A stretch of 25,548 nt of DNA from a virus. Position numbers and translations under genes: made by a program. Shown piece by piece: positions 1 to 6,956 of this stretch. Location: positions 1-25,548 of IMG/VR virus record IMGVR_UViG_3300017714_000148. The stretch is one strand, 5' to 3'. Each line of letters begins with the position of its first letter. Within the stretch, counting starts at the first letter, position 1. The notes under the pieces are model-generated. The model searched no databases and was not told the DNA's origin. It saw only the letters and a program-made list of their open reading frames with translations.

Positions 1-1
1 C

Positions 2-901
2 AGTGAACTGATGGGCCGTGAATTACCTGTTGAACAGGTATCTGTAAATTGGCCTAACTGTAGAATTTATTACTTTTGGTCGGAGATGAGTCCCTTCGTT
101 GACTACAACGAACTGATCCGCACCTACTCGAAACAAACACAAGAGGTAAAACTCGCCCGTTTATACGGGATTCCTAGCAAGGCAATGGAGGGGAGATTCC
201 CTAAATTCTCAAGAGACACAAATGTCATACCCCATGAGAAAATCCCCTTCATTGCTGATGCTACCGTACCCTGCACTAGGTATTTTATATGTGACCCCGG
301 TGGTAGTAAACCTTGGGTAGCCACATGGATCGGAGTCTTGGAGGATGGTAGTATATATGTATACCGTGAGTTCCCTGACAGTACGATGGGAGCATGGGCA
401 TTACCTCATGTCAATGGAGTGGGAAAGAGTGTGGGTAAACCTGGTCCCGCACAGCGTCCACTTGGCTGGGGCTACACACAGTATAGGGATCACTTCTTGG
501 ATCTCGAGCAGGGAGAGGATATCTTTGAACGAATCGTTGACCCTCGAATGGGAGCAGCCACAGTGCGCGAGAAAGAGGGAGAGAGTAATATTATTAATAC
601 TATGGCAAACTTGGACTTTGTCATGCGACCTGCTCCCGGTGTGGATGTGGAAGCTGGCATTGCCAAGATAAATGATGCTTTGGCATGGGATGACACAGAA
701 CCAATGACAGAGTCAAATAGACCAAAAATCTTTGTGTCAGATAGATGTGAGAACTTTATAAGTTCAATGCTTGAATACACAGGCAGTTCCCGTCAGGAGC
801 ATTGGAAGGATATGGTTGACTGTATTAGATACTTCATGGTCAGTGGACCTGAGTATGTGACCAGCGGAAGCATCCAAGCCACAGGTGGTGGTGGATATTG
901 A
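2..901 (+). CDS. Terminase large subunit, C-terminal nuclease part (5' truncated by window edge)
   Basis: This is the motor/nuclease that cuts concatemeric DNA and drives it through the portal. The frame is open to the left edge, so the ATPase domain lies outside the window; the first in-window Met is at 11. Counting from that Met, the RNase H-like nuclease domain starts at about residue 90 with the strand motif FICDPGG (Asp95), followed by the beta hairpin around EDGSIYVYREFPD. The second acidic site is IVDPRMGA (Asp177) and the third is the helix DMVDCIRYFM (Asp267/Asp270). This order of Asp residues and the D-x-x-D-x-x-R-Y-F ending are typical of TerL. It lies just upstream of the portal gene, the usual order. 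I see no truncation other than the window edge. Confidence 0.9.
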   Translation, partial: SELMGRELPVEQVSVNWPNCRIYYFWSEMSPFVDYNELIRTYSKQTQEVKLARLYGIPSKAMEGRFPKFSRDTNVIPHEKIPFIADATVPCTRYFICDPGGSKPWVATWIGVLEDGSIYVYREFPDSTMGAWALPHVNGVGKSVGKPGPAQRPLGWGYTQYRDHFLDLEQGEDIFERIVDPRMGAATVREKEGESNIINTMANLDFVMRPAPGVDVEAGIAKINDALAWDDTEPMTESNRPKIFVSDRCENFISSMLEYTGSSRQEHWKDMVDCIRYFMVSGPEYVTSGSIQATGGGGY

Positions 902-914
902 TCTTGCCCTAATG

Positions 915-944
915 GCTACAAGTAGCTACATTATGCTACGCATA
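915..944 (+). repeat. Three 10-bp-phased GCTAC repeats upstream of the portal gene
   Basis: Three direct repeats start at 915, 925 and 935, each beginning GCTAC(A/G): GCTACAAGTA, GCTACATTAT and GCTACGCATA. The last runs into the portal ATG (944). The 10-bp period puts each copy on the same DNA face. A matching array lies upstream of the scaffold gene (3937-3976). There is no Shine-Dalgarno sequence between the array and the ATG. A promoter or regulator-binding role is inferred; the sequence shows only the repeat. Confidence 0.6.
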
Positions 945-3031
945 TGCAGTCTGCCGCAGATCCTGAATTACTATATGTCTCAAAAGAGCCTGATATTGCT
1001 TACTTAGCTGAAGCGTACAAGCGTACCCAAAGCGATTTAGGCGAATGGTTAGACCGCAGACAAAGAGATTATGATACCCGCCATTGTCATTGGTCAGGGC
1101 AATCAGATGATTTTAAGAAACATGCTTCTTTAAATTCCACAGGTGAGGTATTTCCCTGGGAAGGTGCAAGTGATCAGCAGGTAAGACTTTGCGATGAATT
1201 GATTTCCTGCCGGATTGCAATGAGCATGAATGCCATAAGACGTGCGCACATTGTAGCCACTCCCACAGAATCAAATGATGTGGAGCGTGCAAATGTGGTA
1301 AGTAACTTTTTACGATGGTTAATTAATTCCAAGATGGATGAATTTTATCCTGAAGTGGAACTTGGACTAAATCATTTCTTTGAGAAAGGCATGATGGTTC
1401 ATTACTGCTGGTATGAGAATAAGGAATTAAAACAACAGCAGACCATCAGTTTACAGGAGATTGCCCAGGCACTTCCACAGATTGCTTCGGCAATTCAGGA
1501 TGGCAGTATGGATGAGGAGTTAAGCGAAGCCCTTAAAGGACAGTTTAACATCAGTAAATCCAAAGCACGGGGAATGCTCAAAGAGATGCGCAAGGATGGT
1601 GAGACTACTATTCCTGTGACCCGTCAGGTGGTAAGCAGGCCCAAGATCAAAGCCCTTGCCCCAGATGAGGATGTGTTTTGGCCTAGTTATGCAATCGATC
1701 CGCAGGAAGCTCCTTATATGTTTCATGTGGTTTCGATGACTCCTGAACAATTAAGGTCTAAGATTAGTACCGAAAAATGGTCAGAAGAGTTTGTGGATGC
1801 AGCCATTGAGTTGGCAGGACAGGGAGAGGATGTGGATGAAAATATCTACCAACTCCGAGATGATGATAATTTTACCAGAAGTGATGATGATAGTCTTGTT
1901 AGAATTGTGTACTGTTATCAAAGACTGTTGGACGAGGATAATGTCCCCGGCATCTACTGTACCATTTACTCAAGTCATATATCTGATCTTTATGCCAAAC
2001 ATCAATTACTTGATTATGCACATGGCAAGTATCCATTTGTCGTAACCACTCTTGAAAAAACAAGTAAGAAACTTTACTCATCGAGATCATACCCAGAACT
2101 CATTGAAGGCTTGCAGCAGGTACTCAAGGTTGAAACAGATGGAGGCATTGACTCGCAATCGTTGGCAACTTTGCCACCAATCGAACACCCGCTTGGTCGC
2201 GCACCAAGTCGCTATGGTCCTGGGGTCAGGTTACCCTATCGCGTACCGGGCGAGGTAAGATTTGCATCCACTCCTAGAGGTTCCGTATCCAATGTAGAAC
2301 TTCGCAGATATATACAGGAGCAAGCAGATAGATACTTTGGTAGAAACGCACCTGGAGTAAATCCTGTGGAAGCACAGATGAAACAGCAGGAGGTAATAGA
2401 TAAAGTCTTTCACCACCTTAAACATGTGCTTGATCAAGTGTATTCACTTTACCAACAGTATGGTCCCGATCAGGAATACTTTAGAGTCACAGGAATGCAG
2501 GATATGCAGAAGTATTCCAAGGGTAATCCTAATGATCGTTTTGACTTTTATATGCAGTTTGATGCTGCCACTCAAGACCCTGAGCAAATGCTTGAAAGGG
2601 TGAATGCGATAGCCACACTTGGCGCGCAACTAGATAAGAATGGAACGCTTGATACTGAGCGATTACTACAGATTGCAGTTGGACAGATCATGCCAGGTGC
2701 AGCCGAAAGTGTTTTACTTCCCAAGGAGACTGCACAGGCAAAAGCAATGGATGAGGAAAGACAGACCATTGCAGAAATCTATGCAGGTGTACCTCCTAAT
2801 GTTAAACCCAATGATGCCCATGAGATGAAACTTCAAGTGTTTCAACAATGGTTACAGCAACCAGATGTGGCACAGAAGGTACAGGAAGATCCGGCATTAC
2901 AGGAGCGTATTCAGAATTATATGCAGCAAAGAAATATGCAGATCCAGCAAAAACAAAACGCTCAGATTGGAAGGCTAGGGGCCGCCCCTACACAGTTTGG
3001 GCAAACAGGATCAGCACCAACAGGAGGATAA
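944..3031 (+). CDS. Portal protein
   Basis: Portal (head-tail connector) of 695 aa; twelve copies would form the DNA entry/exit ring at one capsid vertex. Its position directly after terminase, its size and its composition support the call. An N-terminal helical part has the PWEGASDQQVR stretch near residues 65-75. An alpha/beta wing region (about 220-400) follows, then a helical stem with a run of basic residues, then a C-terminal Gln-rich coiled-coil tail (about 620-690). Size and layout resemble the large podovirus (P22/T7-type) portals more than the 400-500 aa siphovirus portals. The frame has a stop at 923 and the first Met is at 944, so the start is well fixed, although it has no Shine-Dalgarno sequence and sits at the end of a GCTAC repeat array. 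The stop overlaps a strong AGGAGG serving the next small gene. Confidence 0.88.
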   Translation: MQSAADPELLYVSKEPDIAYLAEAYKRTQSDLGEWLDRRQRDYDTRHCHWSGQSDDFKKHASLNSTGEVFPWEGASDQQVRLCDELISCRIAMSMNAIRRAHIVATPTESNDVERANVVSNFLRWLINSKMDEFYPEVELGLNHFFEKGMMVHYCWYENKELKQQQTISLQEIAQALPQIASAIQDGSMDEELSEALKGQFNISKSKARGMLKEMRKDGETTIPVTRQVVSRPKIKALAPDEDVFWPSYAIDPQEAPYMFHVVSMTPEQLRSKISTEKWSEEFVDAAIELAGQGEDVDENIYQLRDDDNFTRSDDDSLVRIVYCYQRLLDEDNVPGIYCTIYSSHISDLYAKHQLLDYAHGKYPFVVTTLEKTSKKLYSSRSYPELIEGLQQVLKVETDGGIDSQSLATLPPIEHPLGRAPSRYGPGVRLPYRVPGEVRFASTPRGSVSNVELRRYIQEQADRYFGRNAPGVNPVEAQMKQQEVIDKVFHHLKHVLDQVYSLYQQYGPDQEYFRVTGMQDMQKYSKGNPNDRFDFYMQFDAATQDPEQMLERVNAIATLGAQLDKNGTLDTERLLQIAVGQIMPGAAESVLLPKETAQAKAMDEERQTIAEIYAGVPPNVKPNDAHEMKLQVFQQWLQQPDVAQKVQEDPALQERIQNYMQQRNMQIQQKQNAQIGRLGAAPTQFGQTGSAPTGG

Positions 3032-3035
3032 GATT

Positions 3036-3128
3036 ATGGCACCGATGGGAAAGGGAACATACGGAACTAAGGTAGGTAGACCACCTAAGAAGAAAAAGAA
3101 AAAGTGTGGCAAGCGGAAGACCAAGTAA
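3036..3128 (+). CDS. 30-aa very basic phage peptide
   Basis: A 30-residue ORF preceded by AGGAGG (3022-3028, overlapping the portal stop) with ideal spacing. It starts MAPMGKGTYGTKVGRPPKKK and ends in a Lys/Arg-rich tail with one Cys. The MGKGTYG-x-K-x-GRPPKKK pattern is one I recognise from marine phage genomes, next to portal or capsid genes. The charge suggests it binds DNA or the acidic scaffold protein; that is inference. It overlaps the next gene by 23 nt in a different frame. Confidence 0.65.
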   Translation: MAPMGKGTYGTKVGRPPKKKKKKCGKRKTK

Positions 3129-3366
3129 AGTAAATAGCCCAAGGCGTATCCGCAAAGGTGAACCTGGTTATGGTAAGAAGAAGTTTGTAGTCCTAGCTTC
3201 TGAGGGTGGGAAGAAGAAGACTATCCGCTTTGGTGACGCAAATTTAAGTATTAAGAAAAGCCAACCTGCGCGCAAGAAGAGCTACTGTGCGAGATCAGGT
3301 GGTATCAAAGGAAAGAACACAAAACTTAGTGCCAACTATTGGTCACGCAAAGCATGGAACTGCTAG
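3106..3366 (+). CDS. Small basic phage protein, YWSxKxW family
   Basis: An 86-aa basic protein starting at GTG (3106), inside the end of the 30-aa gene; no in-frame ATG exists. The core KKKFVV...KKTIRFGDANLSIKK, the segment PARKKSYCARSGG and the ending SANYWSRKAW match a pattern widespread in marine tailed phages, where the usual forms are 'R-x-S-F-x-A-R' and 'ARYWSC-x-x-W'. It has three Cys residues (in YCAR, and the terminal NC, with others lost compared with the usual form). It is encoded between portal and scaffold and is probably virion- or prohead-associated. Molecular function is unknown. The GTG start and 23-nt overlap leave the N-terminus uncertain. Confidence 0.7.
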   Translation: MASGRPSKVNSPRRIRKGEPGYGKKKFVVLASEGGKKKTIRFGDANLSIKKSQPARKKSYCARSGGIKGKNTKLSANYWSRKAWNC

Positions 3367-3510
3367 ATGAGTCTATACAAAAACATTCACGCCAAAAGAA
3401 AGCGTATAAAAAAAGGTAGTGGTGAAAAGATGAGAAAGCCTGGATCTAAAGGCGCGCCCACTGCCAAGGCATTTAAGAAAGCAGCTAAGACAGCAAGGAA
3501 GCGTAAGTAA
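3367..3510 (+). CDS. 47-aa basic phage protein (MSLYxNIHAKRKRI family)
   Basis: Starts at the base after the previous stop (TAGATG) and reads MSLYKNIHAKRKRIKKGSGE, then KMRKPGSKGAPTAKAFKKAAK. I recognise this as a short family common in marine bacteriophages, nearly always beside portal, scaffold or capsid genes. It has over 35% Lys/Arg and no hydrophobic core, so it is probably a nucleic-acid or scaffold-binding peptide; the family function is not known to me. The stop overlaps the next start (TAATG), suggesting translational coupling. Confidence 0.75.
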   Translation: MSLYKNIHAKRKRIKKGSGEKMRKPGSKGAPTAKAFKKAAKTARKRK

Positions 3511-3581
3511 TGTGTCCCATCTGCAAAGAGAAGTCTATTGGATCGTATTGTTGGTCATGTTCTTCATCGAACGTAACGTAA
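3510..3581 (+). CDS. 23-aa double-CXXC zinc-knuckle-like peptide
   Basis: A 23-residue ORF whose ATG overlaps the preceding stop (TAATG). It begins MCPICKEK and continues GSYCWSC: Cys2, Cys5, Cys14 and Cys17, i.e. CPxC-8-CWSC, the spacing of a minimal zinc ribbon/knuckle. Its shortness is a reason for caution, but the coupled start, the four evenly placed Cys residues and the run of coupled small genes upstream favour a real peptide. No function can be assigned. Confidence 0.45.
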   Translation: MCPICKEKSIGSYCWSCSSSNVT

Positions 3582-3630
3582 TCATAGATACTTTATTCCT
3601 AGCCCTATCCCTAATTTACGAAAACTTTAA

Positions 3631-3867
3631 ATGAAGCTCAGAAAGACAAACCATGAAATCGATCAAGACGAAGCATTCCGAGCGCTGTCCGTTCTTAAAA
3701 ACGATCCTAACTTCAAAAGATATATTGAGTTGCGTGAAGCTATGCGTGAAGAAACCATTCGCGCGTTGCAGACTCCAGCGAACATTGAAAACTTAAACTT
3801 ACACTTTCATATTTCAGGGAAGCTTGAAGCAATAGATGAAGAGTTAGACAACTTTTACAAGCTTTAG
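3631..3867 (+). CDS. Hypothetical helical protein, 78 aa
   Basis: A charged, mostly helical protein (MKLRKTNHEIDQDEAFRALS... to ...GKLEAIDEELDNFYKL) with heptad-like Leu/Ile spacing in its C-terminal half, suggesting a short coiled coil. It is the last gene before the strong terminator at 3888 and follows the basic mini-genes. Small helical proteins of about 80 aa are common at this place between portal and scaffold in podovirus-like genomes, but I do not recognise a named family. No clear Shine-Dalgarno sequence precedes the ATG; the 49 bp upstream look non-coding. Confidence 0.65.
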   Translation: MKLRKTNHEIDQDEAFRALSVLKNDPNFKRYIELREAMREETIRALQTPANIENLNLHFHISGKLEAIDEELDNFYKL

Positions 3868-3887
3868 ACTTGGTGTGTGTGTTTATT

Positions 3888-3924
3888 AGCCTTCCGCGTT
3901 AGGGGTTTCGCGGAAGGCTTTTTT
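3888..3924 (+). terminator. Strong intrinsic terminator
   Basis: A perfect 11-bp stem, AGCCTTCCGCG (3888-3898) paired with CGCGGAAGGCT (3909-3919), has a 10-nt loop and is followed by a T-run. It lies 20 bp after the 78-aa gene and ends the portal/mini-gene transcript. Confidence 0.92.
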
Positions 3925-3936
3925 ATTGCCCTTCTC

Positions 3937-3976
3937 GCTACAATAGACTACATTTTGCTACACTAGGCTATTTATG
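3937..3976 (+). repeat. 10-bp-phased GCTAC repeats upstream of the scaffold gene
   Basis: Units start at 3937, 3947, 3957 and 3967: GCTACAATAG, ACTACATTTT, GCTACACTAG and GCTATTTATG. The first three units align with the array at 915-944 over about 30 bp. It lies between a strong terminator and the scaffold start, where a promoter must be, so promoter or activator binding is a reasonable inference. Confidence 0.6.
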
Positions 3977-3986
3977 CCTTGCTTTT

Positions 3987-5084
3987 ATGGAAACATTACA
4001 AGAAGGGGTTGTCTCAGAGTCCTCCGAAAATTCTGTGGATAGTTTAACGCAAAGTGAAGGTAACCTCACAATGGCAGAACTAGCATCAAATCTGATGAAA
4101 AGCCGCCAAGCCGAGGAAACTGAAACTGCCGATGAGGAACCTGAAGCCGCTGAAGAAACTGCGGAAGAAGAGGAACCAGAGGTACAGTCTGCTGAAGAGT
4201 CGGATGAATCAGATGAGGAATCAGATGAACCGCCCGTAGATCCTTCAGATGTTCTTTCTAAATATAATATAGACTTGGATTCATTATCCGAGGAGGATGC
4301 TAAGAACTTAGCTAAACAGTTAAATGCTTCTGCAATCAAGCGGTTTGGAAAGCTAACCGCACAGAAGAAAGCACTGCTGGCTGAGAATCAGGAGTTACAG
4401 CAACAAGTTGAGCAAGCACCCGTGCCTGCTGAATCACCTGCTTTCCTCAAGGATAATGCTCTGCATAACATAACTGATGTCAACGCACTGAATAAAGAAG
4501 TTGAGAACCTTAACACGCTCATTGAATGGGCAGATGAAGGGATGGAAAACGAAGTTGAGTACGATGACGCTGGTAATGAGTTTGTGGTCAAGGATGGGGA
4601 AAAGACTTATACAAAGTCTGATCTGAGGAGAATCAAAGCGAATGCAAAAAAGATACTTCGCAAAGATGCTCCTGCTCGACAAGCCTGGATAAAGGAACGT
4701 CAAGCAAGTGACCAACAAGCAGTCCAAACTTTTGAGTTCCTAAGTGATGGAGAAAGTGATGACTACAAGATGTTCATGCAGGTGAAGCAAAGCCCGCTTT
4801 ACAAGCCACTAGTTGATCACCTGCCCAATAGTAATTTTGCATTGGGACTTATGGTGGAAGGACTAAAGGCAGTGCAAGCCCGCCAAGCAAATGCAAGTCA
4901 ACCGAAGAAATTGAAGAAACCAACTGCTCCTGTTGCAAGTACTGAAGCAGGTGCGAGTAAACCAAGATCCGAGGGAAGTAAACATCAGAAAGCTCTACAG
5001 GCGGCTCATGCCAAGTTTGAGAAATCAGGCAATATAGCAGACTACCAAAATTACATAAAACTAAAGCGAGCAATCGTAAAATAA
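3987..5084 (+). CDS. Scaffold-like (capsid assembly) protein
   Basis: A 365-aa protein directly before the major capsid gene. Residues about 45-90 are an extremely acidic Glu/Asp/Ser stretch, then there is a helical/coiled-coil part with QKKALLAENQELQQQVEQ around residues 125-145, and a Lys-rich helical C-terminus ending HAKFEKSGN...YIKLKRAIVK. An acidic N-terminus plus helical middle plus short basic C-terminal capsid-binding segment is the usual scaffold layout. No protease motif is visible. The start is uncertain: ATG 3987 has no Shine-Dalgarno sequence, and in-frame Met29 (4071, MAELASN) is preceded by GAAGG at fair spacing. It probably forms its own transcript with the capsid gene after the 3888 terminator. 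Confidence 0.82.
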   Translation: METLQEGVVSESSENSVDSLTQSEGNLTMAELASNLMKSRQAEETETADEEPEAAEETAEEEEPEVQSAEESDESDEESDEPPVDPSDVLSKYNIDLDSLSEEDAKNLAKQLNASAIKRFGKLTAQKKALLAENQELQQQVEQAPVPAESPAFLKDNALHNITDVNALNKEVENLNTLIEWADEGMENEVEYDDAGNEFVVKDGEKTYTKSDLRRIKANAKKILRKDAPARQAWIKERQASDQQAVQTFEFLSDGESDDYKMFMQVKQSPLYKPLVDHLPNSNFALGLMVEGLKAVQARQANASQPKKLKKPTAPVASTEAGASKPRSEGSKHQKALQAAHAKFEKSGNIADYQNYIKLKRAIVK

Positions 5085-5113
5085 TAATTTAAAACAACAA
5101 GGAGGATATAGAT

Positions 5114-6079
5114 ATGGCTAAAGCCACTACTTACAATACTGCTGGAAATCGTGAAGATTTAACTTCGATTATTTCAGTGTTAGAACCAGAAGCGACACCG
5201 TTCGTTTCCATGATTAAAAAGGGAAAAGCAACCGGGACATTTTTCGAAACACAGGTCGATAAATTAAATTCCGTGGAATTTTCTGGAGTTGAAGAAGGTG
5301 AAGATGTTACCGCTTTCAAAAATCAATCTGCTGACCGTGCAAGAATTGGTAATTACGTCCAAAAGTTCCGCGATACGTTTATGGTCTCAGACTTGCAAGA
5401 GATGGTTGACACTGCTGGTGTCGCATCTGAGTTTGCAAATGCTGAGTCTAAAGCAGTTCGCAACATAAAACGTTCAATTGAATCTGCATTCTGTTCTTCA
5501 CAGGATCGTCAAGCAGACGCTGGTGCAGGTGCGCCTTACAAAACACGTGGTATGCTGAAATGGCTTGGAGTTGGTGGACAACCTTCCGACATCCCTGCCT
5601 TTGCACAGAATGTTGCTAATGACACCACAGGTACACAAACCGAAGCTACCTTTAATAGTGTTCTTCAAGAACTCTACGAAGCTAACGGAATGCCTGGTGG
5701 ACAGTTGACCTTACTTGCAGGCCCAAGCCTCAAGAAAGAGATCAGTAACTTCTCACGTCAGCTTGCAGCTACCAACGGAACTTACACTGTCAATCAAGAC
5801 GCTGACAGCAAAAAGATCACGCTTACAGTAAATGTTTACGAAGGTGACTTTGGTAATGTGGCAATCGTCCCATCTTTGTTCATTAATAGAACAAGTGGCA
5901 GTGACACAGTAGACGCAGACGCAGGACTCTTAATCGATCCTGAGTATGTATCCATGATGTCCTTGAAAGCTGAGTCTGTTACCGAGCTTGAGAATCAAGG
6001 TGGTGGTCGCAGAGGTTTCGTAGACGTAGTAGCCGGACTTGCCTGCTTGTCTCCAAAAGCTCACGGATATTTTAATTAA
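5114..6079 (+). CDS. Major capsid protein (SU10/DUF5309-type, HK97 fold)
   Basis: A 321-aa protein behind a textbook Shine-Dalgarno sequence (AAGGAGGA at 5099-5106). The start region TYNTAGNREDLTSIISVLEP followed by EATPFVSMI is the signature of the SU10-like major capsid family (formerly DUF5309): 'GNRE(D)L...I..I.P..TPF'. The middle VQKFRDTFMVSD and the C-terminal MMSLKAESVTELENQGGGRRGFVDVVAGL (given here in part) fit the HK97-fold P-domain and A-loop regions. Position after the scaffold gene and before a small beta protein is the standard head order. It is probably the most expressed gene here. I see no N-terminal delta domain in it; scaffold is separate. Confidence 0.92.
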   Translation: MAKATTYNTAGNREDLTSIISVLEPEATPFVSMIKKGKATGTFFETQVDKLNSVEFSGVEEGEDVTAFKNQSADRARIGNYVQKFRDTFMVSDLQEMVDTAGVASEFANAESKAVRNIKRSIESAFCSSQDRQADAGAGAPYKTRGMLKWLGVGGQPSDIPAFAQNVANDTTGTQTEATFNSVLQELYEANGMPGGQLTLLAGPSLKKEISNFSRQLAATNGTYTVNQDADSKKITLTVNVYEGDFGNVAIVPSLFINRTSGSDTVDADAGLLIDPEYVSMMSLKAESVTELENQGGGRRGFVDVVAGLACLSPKAHGYFN

Positions 6080-6106
6080 TAATACTTAACATAAGGAGAT
6101 TAAGAT

Positions 6107-6535
6107 ATGTCAGAATTATCAAATAATGAAGCAGGTAGAGGTTTCACGCATGTGTACACCGCTACTTACGAAGACCTTCAAACAATTGGCAACGCTGGAC
6201 AGTTGACCATCGCAACTATACCCGCAGGTGGTGCAGTTGAGTTGGCAGGTGTGTACGAAGCTGAAGCATTTGCAGGTACAACCTCTCTAGTCATTGACGT
6301 GGGAACAAGCTCTGGAGATCCTGATGAGTTCATCGATGCTCTTGATGTGGACGGTATGTCCGCTCCCGTGTTCAATACAGGAGATGCATTCACAGGCGGT
6401 CAGTCCCAGCCTGTAGGTGGAACAAACACTGCGACTTCTATTATCTTGGAAGTCACCGATGCCGCTATCGCATCCGCAACTGCTGGTAAAATAGTGATCG
6501 GGTTACGTATCGTTGACCTTGGTCAATTTGCTTAA
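6107..6535 (+). CDS. Small beta-rich virion protein (possible head decoration)
   Basis: A 142-aa protein with Shine-Dalgarno AAGGAGA at 6094-6100. It is almost all short beta strands with Gly/Thr/Ala (QLTIATIPAGGAVELAGVY..., TSLVIDVGTSSGDPDEFI..., KIVIGLRIVDLGQ). The layout 'IPAGA-x-V-x-x-V-x...F.G..S..IDVG' is seen in small capsid-associated or fibre proteins encoded directly after capsid genes. Decoration protein is my preferred reading, but a head fibre or neck component cannot be excluded. It is followed by a hairpin that may end or attenuate the capsid transcript. Confidence 0.65.
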   Translation: MSELSNNEAGRGFTHVYTATYEDLQTIGNAGQLTIATIPAGGAVELAGVYEAEAFAGTTSLVIDVGTSSGDPDEFIDALDVDGMSAPVFNTGDAFTGGQSQPVGGTNTATSIILEVTDAAIASATAGKIVIGLRIVDLGQFA

Positions 6536-6551
6536 TCGCAATTAGGATTTG

Positions 6552-6584
6552 GGGAGTGGTCTGCGTAGCGGGTCACTCCCTTTT
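6552..6584 (+). terminator. Terminator-like hairpin after the capsid genes
   Basis: GGGAGTG (6552-6558) pairs with CACTCCC (6574-6580). Including G-U pairs, the stem extends to about 13 bp with a 3-nt loop, followed by only four T residues. It may terminate or partially attenuate, giving more capsid than neck mRNA. Confidence 0.6.
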
Positions 6585-6599
6585 CCACATCAATTTATA

Positions 6600-6956
6600 A
6601 TGTCAGAAATATTTATACCGAAGTGGAGCAAGGCCGAAGGCAATGGTTCGCAATTCATGAAAAACTTAGAGAAGCATCTTCGTTACGAGGTGGATCTTGA
6701 AAAGTACGAAGCTAAGAAACGCGAGATTGAAGTGGGTCAAGAGAACCAACAAGGCAATCAAGTGGACGGTCTAGGGCAGTTAAAGGCAAGTATACCTGCC
6801 CGTGAATATTTCAGATGGGAACAGTTCAAGCCAGGATGTTGGGGTGATAAACAATTTGTCAACGAGATGCTTCGTGACAATCCGGCATTCAAAGCAAAGT
6901 CATTAAATAAGAAGACCTTCGTTCAGGGAGGTTTTGATAAACCTAGTTTCGCATGA
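6600..6956 (+). CDS. Hypothetical phage protein, 118 aa (neck/head region)
   Basis: The ATG at 6600 ([16 protein letters not shown]) is preferred. An upstream in-frame TTG at 6549 would place coding sequence inside the hairpin at 6552-6584. The N-terminus is charged and helical; the C-terminal half carries [20 protein letters not shown] followed by [11 protein letters not shown], a pattern I have seen in other marine phages at this position but with no known function. The stop overlaps the next start (ATGA), so it is translationally coupled to the connector-like gene. Its position suggests a structural or assembly role. Confidence 0.7.
   Translation: MSEIFIPKWSKAEGNGSQFMKNLEKHLRYEVDLEKYEAKKREIEVGQENQQGNQVDGLGQLKASIPAREYFRWEQFKPGCWGDKQFVNEMLRDNPAFKAKSLNKKTFVQGGFDKPSFA

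Noticed and set aside
3106-3128. Programmed ribosomal frameshift from the 30-aa frame into the 86-aa frame at the A-rich stretch 3090-3103
   Set aside because: The required shift is +1, the A-rich run is better suited to -1 slippage, and the 86-aa frame has its own GTG start. No direct sign of frameshifting.
3968-4339. Minus-strand Ser-rich ORF opposite the scaffold gene
   Set aside because: A reverse-complement shadow of the acidic Glu/Asp/Ser stretch; low-complexity, no protein pattern.
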